Positions 11,619 to 31,486 of a stretch of DNA of 64,000 bases are shown piece after piece. Made by a program: the position numbers and the translations under genes. Every line of letters starts with the position of its first letter. The first letter of the stretch is position 1. This DNA comes from Mycobacterium marseillense (GTDB lineage Bacteria; Actinomycetota; Actinomycetes; Mycobacteriales; Mycobacteriaceae), in contig NZ_AP022584.1 of NCBI RefSeq assembly GCF_010731675.1, positions 1,364,001 to 1,428,000 of the forward strand, read 5' to 3'. The notes under the pieces were generated by a model. It did no database searches. It was not told the origin of the DNA and saw only the letters and a program-made list of their open reading frames with translations.

Positions 11619-14600
11619 CGAGGATCGCAAAGAGTTGACTTTCGGTGGCGGCATCGAGGTCATCGTCGAGGTGTTCAGGGTCGGCCGGATCGCCGGGCGC
11701 AATGGCGCCGAGCAGGGTGTGGAGGCGGGCCCGCAGCACCGACCGGTCGTCGGCATTCCAATTGGGCGCGCCCAGCAGCGCCTGCAGTTCCCGGGTGATG
11801 TCGTTGACGCGGGCCATCAGGTTCGGCTGGACGTCGGTGTCCGCGCCCGCCAGCTGCGTGTCCAGGTGCCCGGCCAGCACGGTCGGTGTGGGGTAGTCGA
11901 AGATCAGCGTCGGCGAAAGGGTAAGGCCCGTCGCGTTTTTGAGGCGGTTGCGCAGCTCGACCGCGGTCAGCGAATCGAAGCCGAGTTCCTGGAACGCGCG
12001 GCCGACGTTGATGTCGGCCGGGTTCGGCACGCCCAGCACCATCGCGGCGTTGCCGCGCACCAGGTCGATCAGTTCGCGTTGCCGGGCCTCGGGACTCAGG
12101 CCGTTCAGGCGCGCGCTGAGGCCGCTGCTCGACGCGGCGGCGTCCGTGTCGTCGACGACGCGCCGCACCGGGCCGGCGGCGAGTTCGCGCAGCAGCGGCG
12201 GTAGCGCGGCGACGTTGTCCGACAGGGCGGCCCGGTCCAGGCCGGCGGCCACCAGCACCGGACGGTCGACGAGTACCGCGGCGTCGAAGGCCGCCAAGGC
12301 CTGCCCGGTGGACAGCGGCGCCAGACCGATTCTGCTCATCCGGGCCTTGTCCCGGTCACCGAGGTGCGCCGTCATCGCCGAGGCCTGCTCCCACAGACCC
12401 CAAGCCAGCGACAGGCCCGCGAGGTCGTGGGCGCGCCGGTAGGCGGCCAGCCCGTCGAGGAAACTGTTGGCGGCCGCGTAGTTGGCCTGCCCCGGGGTCC
12501 CCACGATCCCGGCCATCGACGAAAACACCACGAACGCTGACAAATCCAGATCACTGGTGAGCTGGTGCAGGTTCCAGGCCCCGTCGACCTTGGCCCGCAG
12601 CACGGCGTCCATCCGGTCCGGGGTCAGCGAGGAGATCAACCCGTCGTCGAGAATCCCGGCGGCATGGACGACACCGCGCAGCGGATGCTGCGCCGGTATC
12701 CGGGACAGCATCGCCGCCACCGCGTCGGGATCGGCGACATCGCAGGCTTCCACCGACACCTCGGCGCCGGCGCGGTGCAACCCGTCCACCAGTGCGGCGA
12801 CGCCGGCCGCCTCCGCGCCGGCTCGGCTGACCAGCACCACGTGGGCCACGCGGTAACGCTCGACGAGGTGGCGGGCCAGCGCCGAACCGGCCATCCCGGT
12901 GCCGCCGGTGATCACCACGCTGGCCCCCGCCAGTCCGCCGCCGCAGCCGCTGAGCACCTCGCCCGGCCCTGACGGGACGGTGAGCGCGACCTTGCCGATG
13001 TGGCGGGCCTGGCTGACGTACCGGTAGGCCGCCGCGGCGCATCGGACGTCGAACGTCTTCTGCGGCAACGGTGTCAAGAACCCGTCGGCCAGCAATCCGA
13101 CGATCTCGGCCAGCATCGCCGCGGTTCTGTCCGGGCCGGCCTCCAATAGGTCGAAGGCCCGGTAGTGGGCGCCCCGATACTGTTCGGCGACGACGTGCGG
13201 GTCGCGGACGTCGGTCTTGCCCATCTCGATGAACCGCCCACCGGGCGCCAACAGCCGCAGCGAGGCGTCGGTGAAGTCGCCGGCCAGCGAATTGAGCACC
13301 ACGTCGAAGCCGCGGTCACCGGCCACAGCGCGGAACTTCCCCTCGAACTCGAGCGTGCGGGAATCCCCGATGTGGTCGTCGTCGAATCCCATCGCGCGCA
13401 AGGTATCCCACTTGCCGCGGCTGGCGGTGACGAACACCTCCGCACCCCAATGCCGCGCCAGTTGCACCGCGGCCATGCCCACTCCCCCGGTGGCGGTGTG
13501 CACCAACACGCGCTCCCCGCGGCGCAGCCCCGCCAGCACCGACAACCCGTAGAGCGCCGTGAGGAACACCACCGGCACGCCGGCGGCCGCGACCAGCGAC
13601 AGCCCGTGGGGCACCGGTGTCACCAACCGCTGGTCCACCACCGCCTCGGAGCCGACGACGCCCAGCAACCCCATCACGGGGTCACCGACGGCCAGCCCGG
13701 TCACGTCGGGGGCGACCTCGACGACCACGCCGGCGCCCTCGGCACCCAGCCGTCCGCCGCCGGGATACATTCCCAGGGCCACCAGCACATCACGGAAGTT
13801 GACCCCGACCGCGGCCACCGCCACTCGCACCTGCCCGGCGGTCAAGTCGGTTCGCGGGCAATGGCTTACGACCAGGTCCTCCAGGGTGCCTTTGCCGCCG
13901 GCGTCCAACCGCCAGCCGCCGGCCGGCAGGCCGATCGCGGAATCCGCTCGCACCGGCCGCAGCCGGGCCGCGTAGGCCACGCCCCCGCGGACCACCACTT
14001 GCGGTTCACCACAACCGATGACCGCGTGCGCGTCCAGTGATCCGTCGGAGTCGATGAGCATCATGCGGCCGGGGTGCTCGGCCTGCGCCGACCGCACCAG
14101 GCCCCACACCGCGGCGCCGGCCAGGTCCGAAACGTCTTCGCCGGCAAGGGCGACCGCCCCGCGGGTCTGCACGGCCAGCACGCCGGCGCCGTCGGCGCGC
14201 AACCAGGATTGCAGCGCCTCCAACATCTCGGTAGCCGCCGCGTGCACCGACTTCACCACGTCGCCGCCGTGATCGGTCAACTCCCACAGCGTGGCTTCCG
14301 CACCGGCGTCCTCGCCGCCCAGCGAGATCGGTGACCAGGTCACGTCGAGCAATCCCTGGGCGAGCGGGCGCTGCGGGAGCGCCGCCGCGGTCGTCAACTG
14401 CTCGGCGGAGGCCGGGCGCATGGCCAGCGCGCCCACCGACAGCACCGGCAGCCCCGCGCCGTCCGCCAATTCCACCGAGACCGCCCCGGCGCCGGCCGGC
14501 GCGATCCGTACTCGCGCCCGCGCCGCGCCCGACGCGTGCAACGACACGCCCTGCCAGGAGAACGGCAATACGGTCACGTCCTGCTCGCCGGCGGCGCCGA

Positions 14601-17600
14601 TCGCGTGCAGGGCGGCGTCCAGCAGGACGGGATGGATCCCGAAGCCGCCGTCGGCCGCGGCCGCATCGTCGGGGACGGCGACCTCGGCGAAGAGCTCGTC
14701 CCCGCGCTGCCACATCGCCCGCAATCCCTGGAATGCGCCGCCGTATTCGTAGCCGCGCCGGGCGAGCCGGGCATAGGCGTCGGAGACCTCGACCGCGGCC
14801 GCACCGACGGGCGGCCACACCGAGAGGTCCGCGGTTGGGGTCACCGCCCCGGGCCGCAACAGGCCCTCGGCGTGCAACACCCACTCTGAGCCCGGCTGCG
14901 CGACATCCGAATACACCGACAGCCGACGCCGACCCGACTCGTCCGCCGCCCCGACGACCAGCTGCACCTGCACACCGTCCCCGACGGACAGCACCAACGG
15001 CGCCGACAGCGTCAACTCGTCGAGCACGCCGCATCCGACCTCGTCGCCCGCGCGGATCGCCAGCTCGACAAAACCGGCCCCCGGGAACAACACCGTCTGG
15101 CCTACCGCGTGATCGGCCAACCACGGATGGGCGGCCGTCGACACCCGGCCGGTCAGCACCACACCGCCGGAGTCGGGCCGCGGCACCACCGCGCCGAGCA
15201 GCCCGTGTTCGGCGCCGTCGATACCCAGGGTGGCGACGTCATACGAGCCCGTCGACCCGCCCGGAAGCCAAAAGTGTTGCCGCACAAACCCGTACGTGGG
15301 CAGGTCGACACGCCGGCCGCCCAGGCCGTCGAATGCGGCACGCCAGTCCACGCCCACGCCCGCCACGAACGCCTGCCCGGCCGAGAGCCAGAAGCGGTCC
15401 ACGCCGCCGTCGTCGCGGCCCAACGACGGGAGGACGCAGCCTTGTTCGTCGTCGGGCATCGTTTCTTCGATGGCGGCCATCAGCACGGGATGCGGGCTGG
15501 ATTCGATGAACGCCCGATAGCCCGCGTCGCAGGCGTTGCGGACCGCCCGCTCGAACTGCACCGTTTGCCGGATGCTGCGGAACCAGTAGTCGGCGTCCAG
15601 TCCCGCGGTGTCCATGAGCTCACCGGTGACGGTGGAGAAAAACGCGACCGACGACGACCGCGGCGCAATGCCGTTCAGCGCCGCGGCCAGGGGCTCGCGG
15701 ATGGCGTCGACCTGAATGGAATGCGACGCGTAGTCGACGTCGATGCGGCGGGCGCGGATGTCGTCGGCTTCACACCGGTGCATCAATTCGCTCAGCGCGT
15801 CCACCTCGCCGGACACCACCACCGCCGAAACCCCGTTGACCGTGGCGATATTCAATCGCTCGCCCCACGGCGCGATCAGCTGCTCGACGTTCGCCTGCCC
15901 GCGGGCCAGCGAAACCATGCCGCCGCGGCCCGACAGCCCCACCAGCAGCCTGCTGCGCAGCGCCACCACCCGGGCGGCGTCTTCGAGCGACAGCGCCCCC
16001 GCCACGTAGGCCGCCGCGATTTCGCCCTGCGAGTGGCCGATCACCGCGTCGGGAACCACGCCCACCGAGCGCCACAACTCGGCCAGCGACACCATGACCG
16101 CCCACAGCGCCGGCTGCACCACGTCCACCCGGTCCAGTCCGGGCGCGCCGGGCAGGCCGCGGATGACGTCGATCAGCGACCAGTCGACGTGGTCGGCGAG
16201 AGCGTGCGCGCACCGGTGCATCTGTTCGGCGAATACCGCGGAACCGTCCAGTAATTGGGCGCCCATGCCGGCCCATTGCGAGCCCTGGCCGGGGAACACG
16301 AACACCGTCTTGCCGGGCGACTGCGCCCGCCCCACCGCAACGCCGGCGCCCTGTTCGCCGGCGGCCAATTCGGCCAGCCCGCGCAGCAGCTGCGCGCCAT
16401 TGGCGCCGACGATCACCGCCCGGTGCTCGAAGCGCGACCGCGTCGAGATCAGCGACCAGCCCACGTCGAGCACCCGCAGCGCGGGATGGGCCTTCACGTG
16501 CGCCAGCAGCCGCGCCGCCTGGTGCGACAGCGCCTCGGCCGAGCGGGCCGAGAGCACCCACGGCACCACCACGTCATCGCCTGGGGGCGAGTCGCTTTCG
16601 GGCTCCGGCGCATACTGTTCGACGATGACGTGCGCGTTGGTGCCGCTGATGCCGAACGACGACACACCCGCGCGGCGCGGCCGGTCGAGCACGGACCAAG
16701 GCCGCGACTCGGTCAGCAGCGACACCGCCCCTGCCGACCAATCCACGTGCGGCGTCGGCTCATCCACGTGCAGCGTCTTGGGCATCACGCCGTGGCGGAT
16801 CGCCTGCACCATCTTGATCACACCGCCCGCGCCGGCCGCGGCCGAGGTGTGACCCATGTTCGACTTGATCGACCCCAGCCACAGCGGCCGGTCCGCCGGC
16901 CGGTCCTGCCCGTAGGTGGCCAACAACGCTTGCGCTTCAATCGGATCCCCGAGCGTGGTGCCGGTCCCGTGCCCTTCCACCAGGTCCACGTCCGCGGTGC
17001 CCAGCCGCGCGTTGGCCAGCGCCGCCCGGATCACCCGCTGCTGCGAGGGCCCGTTGGGCGTCGCCAGCCCGTTGGACGCGCCGTCCTGGTTCACCGCGGA
17101 CCCGCGTATCACGGCCAGCACCGGATGCCCGAGCCGGCGCGCGTCGGCCAGCCGCTCCAGCACGAGCACGCCGACGCCCTCGGAAAACCCGGTGCCGTCG
17201 GCCGCGCCCGCGTAGGCCTTGCAGCGGCCGTCGGCCGCCAGCGCCCGCTGCCGGCTGAATTCGATGAACATCGCCGGTGTGGCCATCACCGTCACACCGC
17301 CGGCCAGCGCCAGATCGCATTCCCCGGAACGCAACGACTGCGCCGCCAGATGCAGGGCCACCAGCGACGACGAACACGCCGTGTCGACCGAGACCGCGGG
17401 GCCCTCGAGTCCCAACGAATAGGCCACCCGCCCGGATGCCACGCTCAGCGTCGAGCCGCGCAGCCCGTACCGCTCGAGGTGCCCCGGCACCCGGCCCTGG
17501 CCCCCGTAGGAGCCGTGGAATATCCCGGCGAACACCCCGGTGGGCGAGCCGCGCAGGGTGGCGGGATCGATTCCGGCCCGCTCCAACGCCTCCCACGACA

Positions 17601-17991
17601 CCTCGAGCAGCAGACGTTGCTGCGGGTCCATCGCCAGCGCCTCGCTGGGGGCGATCCCGAAGAAGGTGGCGTCGAAATCCCCGACGTCCGAGAGGAATCC
17701 ACCGCAGCGCGCGTACGACTTTCCGACCGCGTCGGGATCCGCATCGAAGAGCCCCGCCAAGCTCCAGCCGCGGTCCGACGGGAACTCCGAGACGACGTCG
17801 CGGCCCTCGACCACCATGTCCCACAACGCCTCTGGTGAGTCCACCCCGCCGGGGTAGCGGCATCCCATGCCGACCACCGCCACGGGTTCGGTGGTGGCGG
17901 CGAGGTAGTGGCGGTTCTCGCGCTTGAGTCGCTCGTTGTCCTTCAGCGCTTGGCGAAGGGCCCGGACGAGCTCTTCGTTGTTGCCGTTCAT
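11599..17991 (-). CDS. pks7: Highly reducing modular type I PKS, Pks7-like
   Basis: 2130 residues, close to M. tuberculosis Pks7 (2126). It opens with a charged docking coil (about 5-28), followed by KS (Cys206, His341, His381), AT (Ser654 in GHSQGE, YASH at 754-757: methylmalonyl-type signatures), DH, ER, KR and ACP (LGFDSL). The DH motif reads [10 protein letters not shown], with Gln965 where the HxxxGxxxxP consensus has Gly; the partner enzyme Pks8 keeps the Gly. The expected product of one cycle is a reduced, methyl-branched extension. The C-terminal tail ([15 protein letters not shown]) probably docks to the Pks8 N-terminal coil, and the genes overlap. A role in cell-wall lipid production is suggested by reported M. 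tuberculosis mutants. The 135-bp gap after pks10 holds no gene. Confidence 0.93.
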   Translation of the reverse strand: MNGNNEELVRALRQALKDNERLKRENRHYLAATTEPVAVVGMGCRYPGGVDSPEALWDMVVEGRDVVSEFPSDRGWSLAGLFDADPDAVGKSYARCGGFLSDVGDFDATFFGIAPSEALAMDPQQRLLLEVSWEALERAGIDPATLRGSPTGVFAGIFHGSYGGQGRVPGHLERYGLRGSTLSVASGRVAYSLGLEGPAVSVDTACSSSLVALHLAAQSLRSGECDLALAGGVTVMATPAMFIEFSRQRALAADGRCKAYAGAADGTGFSEGVGVLVLERLADARRLGHPVLAVIRGSAVNQDGASNGLATPNGPSQQRVIRAALANARLGTADVDLVEGHGTGTTLGDPIEAQALLATYGQDRPADRPLWLGSIKSNMGHTSAAAGAGGVIKMVQAIRHGVMPKTLHVDEPTPHVDWSAGAVSLLTESRPWSVLDRPRRAGVSSFGISGTNAHVIVEQYAPEPESDSPPGDDVVVPWVLSARSAEALSHQAARLLAHVKAHPALRVLDVGWSLISTRSRFEHRAVIVGANGAQLLRGLAELAAGEQGAGVAVGRAQSPGKTVFVFPGQGSQWAGMGAQLLDGSAVFAEQMHRCAHALADHVDWSLIDVIRGLPGAPGLDRVDVVQPALWAVMVSLAELWRSVGVVPDAVIGHSQGEIAAAYVAGALSLEDAARVVALRSRLLVGLSGRGGMVSLARGQANVEQLIAPWGERLNIATVNGVSAVVVSGEVDALSELMHRCEADDIRARRIDVDYASHSIQVDAIREPLAAALNGIAPRSSSVAFFSTVTGELMDTAGLDADYWFRSIRQTVQFERAVRNACDAGYRAFIESSPHPVLMAAIEETMPDDEQGCVLPSLGRDDGGVDRFWLSAGQAFVAGVGVDWRAAFDGLGGRRVDLPTYGFVRQHFWLPGGSTGSYDVATLGIDGAEHGLLGAVVPRPDSGGVVLTGRVSTAAHPWLADHAVGQTVLFPGAGFVELAIRAGDEVGCGVLDELTLSAPLVLSVGDGVQVQLVVGAADESGRRRLSVYSDVAQPGSEWVLHAEGLLRPGAVTPTADLSVWPPVGAAAVEVSDAYARLARRGYEYGGAFQGLRAMWQRGDELFAEVAVPDDAAAADGGFGIHPVLLDAALHAIGAAGEQDVTVLPFSWQGVSLHASGAARARVRIAPAGAGAVSVELADGAGLPVLSVGALAMRPASAEQLTTAAALPQRPLAQGLLDVTWSPISLGGEDAGAEATLWELTDHGGDVVKSVHAAATEMLEALQSWLRADGAGVLAVQTRGAVALAGEDVSDLAGAAVWGLVRSAQAEHPGRMMLIDSDGSLDAHAVIGCGEPQVVVRGGVAYAARLRPVRADSAIGLPAGGWRLDAGGKGTLEDLVVSHCPRTDLTAGQVRVAVAAVGVNFRDVLVALGMYPGGGRLGAEGAGVVVEVAPDVTGLAVGDPVMGLLGVVGSEAVVDQRLVTPVPHGLSLVAAAGVPVVFLTALYGLSVLAGLRRGERVLVHTATGGVGMAAVQLARHWGAEVFVTASRGKWDTLRAMGFDDDHIGDSRTLEFEGKFRAVAGDRGFDVVLNSLAGDFTDASLRLLAPGGRFIEMGKTDVRDPHVVAEQYRGAHYRAFDLLEAGPDRTAAMLAEIVGLLADGFLTPLPQKTFDVRCAAAAYRYVSQARHIGKVALTVPSGPGEVLSGCGGGLAGASVVITGGTGMAGSALARHLVERYRVAHVVLVSRAGAEAAGVAALVDGLHRAGAEVSVEACDVADPDAVAAMLSRIPAQHPLRGVVHAAGILDDGLISSLTPDRMDAVLRAKVDGAWNLHQLTSDLDLSAFVVFSSMAGIVGTPGQANYAAANSFLDGLAAYRRAHDLAGLSLAWGLWEQASAMTAHLGDRDKARMSRIGLAPLSTGQALAAFDAAVLVDRPVLVAAGLDRAALSDNVAALPPLLRELAAGPVRRVVDDTDAAASSSGLSARLNGLSPEARQRELIDLVRGNAAMVLGVPNPADINVGRAFQELGFDSLTAVELRNRLKNATGLTLSPTLIFDYPTPTVLAGHLDTQLAGADTDVQPNLMARVNDITRELQALLGAPNWNADDRSVLRARLHTLLGAIAPGDPADPEHLDDDLDAATESQLFAILDEELGR

Positions 17992-18126
17992 CGACCGCGG
18001 CCTTTCGTGTCACTCACAGCGCCACCCCCGGCGGTGGGTCAGTTCCCCGTCGACTTGGACCCGCCGCCACGACTCCCGACCGCCCAAGGGCGCTTCAGGG
18101 TAGGAACGCAAGTACACGAGCGACCA

Positions 18127-19188
18127 TCAGTGCCAACGCAACAACACGAGTTCGGAACAGAAGCCCGGGCCCATCGCGAGCATCAGGCCGGGGCTTCCGC
18201 TCGGGGGCGGCTTGGCGATGGTGTCGCGCAGCACGTGCAATACCGACGCCGACGAGAGATTGCCGATCTCGCCGAGCGAACGCCAGGTCAGTTCGAGGGC
18301 CTCGGGCGGCAGGCTGAGCGCCGCGTTGATCGCCTCGATGACCTTGGGGCCGCCGGGGTGGCTGACGAACGCGCCGATGTCGGCCGGGGTCAAGCCGTGG
18401 GCCCCCAGGAACTGGGTGACGTCGTCCTCGATGTATTGCTCCACGACGGCCGCGACGTCCTTGGACAGCACGAGTTCGAACCCGCCCGATCGCACGTCGA
18501 ACCCCATGGTGCGCAGGGAATCGGGGTACAGGTGGCTGCGTGAATCCAGGACGCTGGGCCCGCCGGCCGCGAGCTGTTCGGCGCGCCGGTCGCCCACCGC
18601 CACCACCGCCGCGGCGCCGTCGGCGAACAGCGCGCTGCCGACCATGCCGGCCAGCGACGGCGTGTAGCCGGGATAGGTCAGCGAGCACAGCTCGACCGAG
18701 ACCAGGGCGGCGACGGCATCGGGCGCACCGCGCAGGTAGTCGTTCGCGCGCGCCACCCCCGCGGCGCCGGCAACGCAGCCGAGGCCGAACAGCGGCACCC
18801 GGCGCACGTCGTCGCGCAGGCCGAGCCGCGCGGCGATGCGGGCGTCCACCGACGGCACCGTCAGCCCGGTGACGGTCGTCGTGATCAGCACGTCGACGTC
18901 CTGGGGCCGCAGGCCCGCCTCGTCGAGCGCACCGGACAGCGCCTCGCAGCCGAGGTTCACGGCGTGCTCGGTGAAGATCCGGTTGGCCATGCCGAAGTCG
19001 GTCAACGTGGGGTACTGCTCGAGCGGCAGCACCAGGTGACGGCTGTCGACTTTGGCGCTGGCGTGCAGCTGCCGGACGATGTCTTCGTAGTCCGCGAACT
19101 CGGGAATGCTGACGAAGAAGTCGGTGAGCTCGCGCTGCGAATAACGGTGCGGCGGTAGCGCACCGAAGACGCCGGCGACGACGCTCAT
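18127..19188 (-). CDS. pks10: Type III polyketide synthase, Pks10-like
   Basis: 353 residues with the intact type III triad Cys138 (FGLGCVAG), His277 (SHPGGPK) and Asn310 (EIGNLSSAS). It is very similar to the copy at 894-1955, and the two bracket the three type I PKS genes. The M. tuberculosis orthologue is a chalcone-synthase-like enzyme reported to affect PDIM lipids. The ATG at 19188 follows GGGGTGGGAAACC, a reasonable ribosome binding site. It lies 110 bp downstream of argH on the same strand. A TAGACT hexamer (minus strand, 19260-19255) could be a -10 element for a separate PKS promoter, but no good -35 accompanies it. Substrate and product cannot be read from the sequence. Confidence 0.9.
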   Translation of the reverse strand: MSVVAGVFGALPPHRYSQRELTDFFVSIPEFADYEDIVRQLHASAKVDSRHLVLPLEQYPTLTDFGMANRIFTEHAVNLGCEALSGALDEAGLRPQDVDVLITTTVTGLTVPSVDARIAARLGLRDDVRRVPLFGLGCVAGAAGVARANDYLRGAPDAVAALVSVELCSLTYPGYTPSLAGMVGSALFADGAAAVVAVGDRRAEQLAAGGPSVLDSRSHLYPDSLRTMGFDVRSGGFELVLSKDVAAVVEQYIEDDVTQFLGAHGLTPADIGAFVSHPGGPKVIEAINAALSLPPEALELTWRSLGEIGNLSSASVLHVLRDTIAKPPPSGSPGLMLAMGPGFCSELVLLRWH

Positions 19189-19298
19189 TGGTTTCCCACC
19201 CCTTGGTCACGGGGATCCGGCCCGAAACGTTCATCCGGATCGCTTTGAGCCCGAAGTCTAGTCGGCGCGGCAACGACGGGCAGAAAAACCGCCCTCAT

Positions 19299-20729
<1,431 letters not shown>

Positions 20730-20800
20730 CTACCCGCTCCTGCGCCGCGAGTGTGAGCCCCGCGACGGGTCGACGGCGTGTCGCGTCGTGGAATGCACAG

Positions 20801-22006
20801 TCACGCCTCGGTGGCCTGGTCGCGGCGGGATGCGATCTTCGACGACAACCCGTGCACGTAGACGAAACCCTTTGCGGCCGACTGGTCGAAGCTGTCGCCC
20901 TCGTCGTAGGTGGCCAGGTTGAAGTCGTACAGGGATTCGGCGCTGCGCCGCCCGTTGACCGCAATGTGGCCGCCGTGCAACACCATTCGCACCTCACCGG
21001 TCACGTGCTCCTGGGTCTTGGCGACGAAGCTCTCCAGCGCGTCCTTCAGCGGCGAGTACCACAGCCCGTCGTATACCAGCTCGGCCCAACGCTGATCGGT
21101 GTGCCGCTTGAACCGGCCCAGCTCGCGCTCCAGCGTGACGTGTTCGAGTTCGGTATGCGCGGTGATGAGCACCATCGCGCCGGGCGCCTCGTAGATCTCG
21201 CGGCTCTTGATGCCCACCAACCGGTCCTCGACGACGTCGAGGCGGCCGACGCCCTGCGCGCCGGCGCGGGTGTTGAGCTCCTCGATGGCGCCCAGCACCG
21301 ACACTCGCTTGCCGTCGATCGTCACCGGCACGCCGCGCTCGAACCCGACGATCACCTCGTCGGGGGTACTCCAGTTCAGCGTGGGGTCTTCGGTGTAGGC
21401 GTAGACATCCTTCGTGGGCGCGTTCCAAAGGTGTTCCAGGAAGCCGGTTTCCACCGCGCGGCCCCACACGTTCTGGTCGATCGAGAACGGCGAGCGTTTG
21501 GTCACGTTGATCGGGATGGCGTTCTCCTCGGCGAACGCGATCGCCTTCTCGCGCGTCCACGCGTAATCGCGGACGGGGGCCAGCACCTCGAGATCGGGTG
21601 CCAGCGAACCGAATCCGACCTCGAACCGGACCTGGTCGTTGCCCTTGCCGGTGCAGCCGTGCGCGACGATGCCGCCGCCGTGCTCGCGGGCCGCCGCCAC
21701 CAGGTGCTTGACGATCAGCGGCCGGCTGATGGCCGACACCAGCGGGTAGCGATCCATGTAGAGGGCATTGGACAGGATGGTGGGAAGGCAATAGCCCTCG
21801 GCGAATTCGTCGCGGGCGTCGACAACGACGGCCTCCACCGCCCCGCAGTCCAGGGCCCGCTGGCGGATGACCTCCATGTCTTCGCCGCCCTGGCCGAGGT
21901 CGATCGCCACCGCTACGACCTCACGGCCGGTCTCCTTGCCGATCCAGCTGATGGCCACCGAGGTGTCCAGACCGCCGGAATACGCCAGGATGACGCGTTC
22001 TGACAT
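20801..22006 (-). CDS. argG: Argininosuccinate synthase
   Basis: 401 residues. It joins citrulline and aspartate with ATP to give argininosuccinate. The N-terminal PP-loop AYSGGLDTS (residues 8-16) binds ATP, and the length is normal for the family. ATG start at 22006, 27 bp after argR. It belongs to the arg cluster and precedes argH. Confidence 0.97.
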   Translation of the reverse strand: MSERVILAYSGGLDTSVAISWIGKETGREVVAVAIDLGQGGEDMEVIRQRALDCGAVEAVVVDARDEFAEGYCLPTILSNALYMDRYPLVSAISRPLIVKHLVAAAREHGGGIVAHGCTGKGNDQVRFEVGFGSLAPDLEVLAPVRDYAWTREKAIAFAEENAIPINVTKRSPFSIDQNVWGRAVETGFLEHLWNAPTKDVYAYTEDPTLNWSTPDEVIVGFERGVPVTIDGKRVSVLGAIEELNTRAGAQGVGRLDVVEDRLVGIKSREIYEAPGAMVLITAHTELEHVTLERELGRFKRHTDQRWAELVYDGLWYSPLKDALESFVAKTQEHVTGEVRMVLHGGHIAVNGRRSAESLYDFNLATYDEGDSFDQSAAKGFVYVHGLSSKIASRRDQATEA

Positions 22007-22033
22007 GAACCAATCTCCTTAGGTTGAAATCGC

Positions 22034-24639
<2,606 letters not shown>

Positions 24640-24643
<4 letters not shown>

Positions 24644-25520
24644 GCTGAGACCACCTTGGTGCCGGTGCCCTCGTCGGTGAAAAGCTCGACCAGCACACAG
24701 TGTTCGACCCGACCGTCGATGACGTGCGCGCTGGGCACGCCCGCGGTGACGGCCCGCAGACACGCCTCGACCTTGGGAATCATGCCCGCCTCCAGCGTGG
24801 GTAGCAGTTGCGACAGTGTGGCCGTGTCGATTTCGCTGACCAGCGAATCGCGGTCGGGCCAACTCGTGTACAGGCCTTCGACATCGGTGAGCATCAACAG
24901 CTTCTCGGCGTGCAGCGCGTCGGCCAGCGCCGCCGCGGCGGTGTCGGCATTGATGTTGTGCACCACACCCTCGGCATCCGGCGCCAGCGTCGATACCACC
25001 GGAATGCGCCGTGCGGCAATGAGATCCAGCACCGCGGCGGTGTTGACGCGCTCGACGTCGCCCACCAGGCCGATGTCGGTGGCCACACCGTCGACGGTGA
25101 CGCTGCGCCGCACGGCGGTGAACAGCTGCGCGTCCTCGCCGGTGATGCCGACGGCGTACGGCCCGTGCGCGTTGATCAAGTTGACCAGTTCGCGGCCGAC
25201 CTGGCCGAACAACACCATCCGCGCCACATCGAGCACTTCCGGTGTGGTGACCCGAAATCCGCCCTTGAAGTCACCCTGGATGCCGAGCCGCCGCAGCATC
25301 GCGCTGATCTGCGGGCCGCCGCCGTGCACGACGACGGGGTGCACGCCGCAGTTGCGCAGGAACGCCATGTCGGCGGCGAAGGCGTGCCGCAGTGTGTCGT
25401 CGGTCATGGCGTTGCCGCCGTACTTGATCACGACGATCTTGCCGTGCAGCTGCTTGAGCCACGGCAGGGCCTCGGCGAGCACCTGCGCCTTGACCGCGGT
25501 GGATAAGTCGCTGGCGCGGG

Positions 25521-25524
<4 letters not shown>
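24640..25524 (-). CDS. argB: Acetylglutamate kinase
   Basis: 294 residues, the same length as in M. tuberculosis. The amino-acid-kinase motifs KYGGNAM and VHGGGPQ mark the phosphate and substrate sites. It phosphorylates N-acetylglutamate and in this branch is commonly feedback-inhibited by arginine. The ATG at 25524 overlaps the argJ stop by 4 nt, indicating coupled translation. Confidence 0.97.
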
Positions 25525-27810
<2,286 letters not shown>

Positions 27811-27819
27811 AATCCATTC

Positions 27820-30308
27820 CTACTGGGCGCGGAGCTCGGCGCCGACCGACTCGGCGGCCCGGCGCACGGCGGCGTCGCGGGCCGCGGTGGCGTCGTCCTC
27901 GGTCAGCGTGCGATCCGCCGCCCGGAACCGCAACGCGAAGGTCAGCGACTTGCGGTCCTCGCCGATCTGCGGGCCGGTGAAAACGTCGAACAACTGCAGG
28001 TCCTCCAGCAACTCCCCCGCGCCTTGGCGCACGGCGTCCGCGACCGCCTGTGCCGGGACGTCCGCGGACACCACCAGGCTGACGTCCTGGAAGACGGCCG
28101 GGAACGGCGACACCCGGGGCGCGGGCAGCGCCGCGACGAGGGGCATCGCGTCGAGGTTGAGTTCGAGGGCGCAGGTGCCCTTGGGCAGCCCGGAGCGCTC
28201 GGTCACGGCCGGATGCAGCTGGCCCGCGTACCCCACGGTGGTGTCGCCGACGAGCACCTCGGCGCACCGGCCCGGATGCCACGGCAGCTGCTGCGCCGCC
28301 CGCAACCGCACCTCGATGCCGGCGGCGCGGGCGATGATGCGCACCGCCTCGAACGCGTCGGCCGCCTCAGCGCGCCGGCCCGGTCCCCAGGGGCCGCGCG
28401 CCTCCCGCAAGCCGGTCAGCACCGCGGCGACGTGCTGGGGTTGGCGCGGCAAGGACGCGTCGAGCGTGGCGATCTCGGCGTCGGTGGGCCGGCGATCGAC
28501 GGGAATCAGTGTCACGCCGCGGGTCTCGGTGGTCGGCTGCACCACCTGGGCCAGGGCATAGAGCGAGACGTCGATCAGGCCGCGGGACACGTTGCGCACC
28601 AAGGCTTCCAGCAGCGCCGGCAGCAGCGTGGTGGCCAGCTGCGGGCGGTCGGCCTCCAGCGGGTTGAGGACGTTGGTCGTGACGCGCCGCGGATCGTCGG
28701 GCGGCAGTCCCCACAGGTCGAAGACGCCGGCGGGCAGGAACGGCGTCGGCAGGATCTCGACGTACCCGGACTGGGCCAGCGACTTGCCGATGGCGCGGCG
28801 GCGTTGTTGCACGGCGGACAGCCCGCGGCCGGCCGGCGCCGACGGCAGCACCGACGGAACGACCTCCAGGCCCTCGAGCCGCAGCACCTCCTCGACGAGG
28901 TCGGCGGGCTGCAGTAGGTCCGGCCGCCAGCTCGGTGGGGTGACCGTCAGCGTGTCGCCGTGTTCAACGACGGCGGCGCCGATTTGGGACAGCCGCTTGG
29001 CGGCCGTGCCCGGGGCGTAGGCCACGCCGGCGATGCGGCCGGGTAGGTCGGCGGCGATGTCGATCGGCGCCCCGGCCCAGTCGTCGCGCGGCGGGTCGCC
29101 CCGCCAATCGGTCAGCGTGTCGGCTACCGCGCCGCCGGCGATCTCGGCGAGCAGTGTGGCGCAGCGGTCCAGCGCGGCAACGGAAATGGCCGGATCCACG
29201 CCGCGCTCGTAGCGGCGGGCGGCCTCGCTGGGCAGGTGCAGCCTGCGCTGGGTGCGCGACACCGCGGCGGGATCCCAGACCGCGGCCTCGAGCAGCACGT
29301 CGGTGGAATCGGCGCGCACCTCGGTGCTCGCCGCGCCCATCACACCGCCGATCGCCGTGGTCGCCGCGTCGTCGACGATCAGGACGTCGGCAGGTTCGAG
29401 TTTGCGCTCGATGTCGTCCAGGGTGACGACGGTCTCGCCGGGCCGGGCGAAGCGCACGCCGAAGCCGCCGGTGATGCGGTTGCGGTCGTGGGCGTGCATG
29501 GGGTGGCCGAGCTCGAGCATCACGTAGTTGGTGACGTCGACCGCCGGCGAGGTGGCGCGGATGCCGCAGAGCAGCAGGCGCCGCTGCAGCCACCACGGCG
29601 ACACGGCGGCGGGGTCGATACCGGTGACCGGTCGTAGCGCGAATCGCCGCACGCCGGTGTCGGGCTGCACCGTCAGCGGCCAGGCCTCCCCCTCGGCCGG
29701 CAACGGCTTGATGTCCGCCGGGTCGACGAAGTCCAGGTCGTAGGCGCAGGCGACCTCGCGCGCCAGGCCCCGCAACGACATGCCGTAACCGCGGTCGGGG
29801 GTGATGGCCAGGTGGAAGATCACGTCGTCGAGTCCCAGCACGGCGTGGCCGTCGGCTCCGGGCTCGGCGGTGCCGGGCGGCAACACCAGGATCCCCGAAT
29901 GGTCGGCACCCAGACCGAGTTCGGCCGCCGAGCAGATCATCCCGTCCGAGGTGCGGCCGTAGGTCTGGCGCGCGGCGATGGCGAACCCGCCGGGCAGCGT
30001 GGTTCCCGGCAGCGCGGCCACCACGAGGTCGCCCACCACGAAGTTGGTTGCGCCGCAGACGATCTCACGGTCTTTACCCTCGCCGACGTCGACGTGGCAG
30101 AACCGGATCGGCTTCTTGAAACCGGTGAGCTCCTCGATGTCGGTGACGCGGCCCACCGTCAGCGGGCCATCGACGGGCCCCAGGGTGAGAACCTCTTCGA
30201 CCTCGTGGCCGATGTCCACCAGCGCCTGCTCCAGCTCGGCGGGGGCCACATCCCAGCCCGGTGCGCCGGCGTTGACGACCTCGCGCAGCCAGCTGTACGG
30301 AACGCGCA

Positions 30309-30309
<1 letters not shown>
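27820..30309 (-). CDS. pheT: Phenylalanyl-tRNA synthetase beta subunit
   Basis: 829 residues (M. tuberculosis 831). The N-terminal EMAP-type tRNA-binding domain (about 40-150, with [23 protein letters not shown] sequence), B3/B4 editing domain, B5 domain and a C-terminal ferredoxin-fold anticodon-binding domain (about 735-829) are recognisable. With PheS it forms the alpha2beta2 enzyme that charges tRNA-Phe. The ATG at 30309 shares one base with the pheS TGA, a tight coupling junction. Confidence 0.96.
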
Positions 30310-31382
<1,073 letters not shown>

Positions 31383-31429
31383 TTAGGGCTGCCCGCATCG
31401 ATAGTGCTTTCCGCGCGCGGGTCGTGCTG

Positions 31430-31435
31430 ATCATA
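31430..31435 (-). promoter_or_regulatory. Possible -10 element for pheST
   Basis: TATGAT on the minus strand, 5 of 6 matches to the consensus, in the 134-bp gap between the rhomboid-like gene and pheS. No convincing -35 hexamer accompanies it. A short inverted repeat, GATCA-TAG-TGATC, overlaps it. Confidence 0.3.
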
Positions 31436-31486
31436 GTGATCGGATGCGCGGCGCCCGGCGGCCGCTGGGCAGTCGCCCGGCGGGGC

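Noticed and set aside
5307..11798. Several 600-800-codon plus-strand frames opposite pks8
   Set aside because: Same antisense effect; composition is His/Arg/Gln-rich and no domain is recognisable.
19189..19298. Terminator between argH and pks10
   Set aside because: Only a 4-bp stem (GGGC/GCCC) around a T-run is seen; too weak to call.
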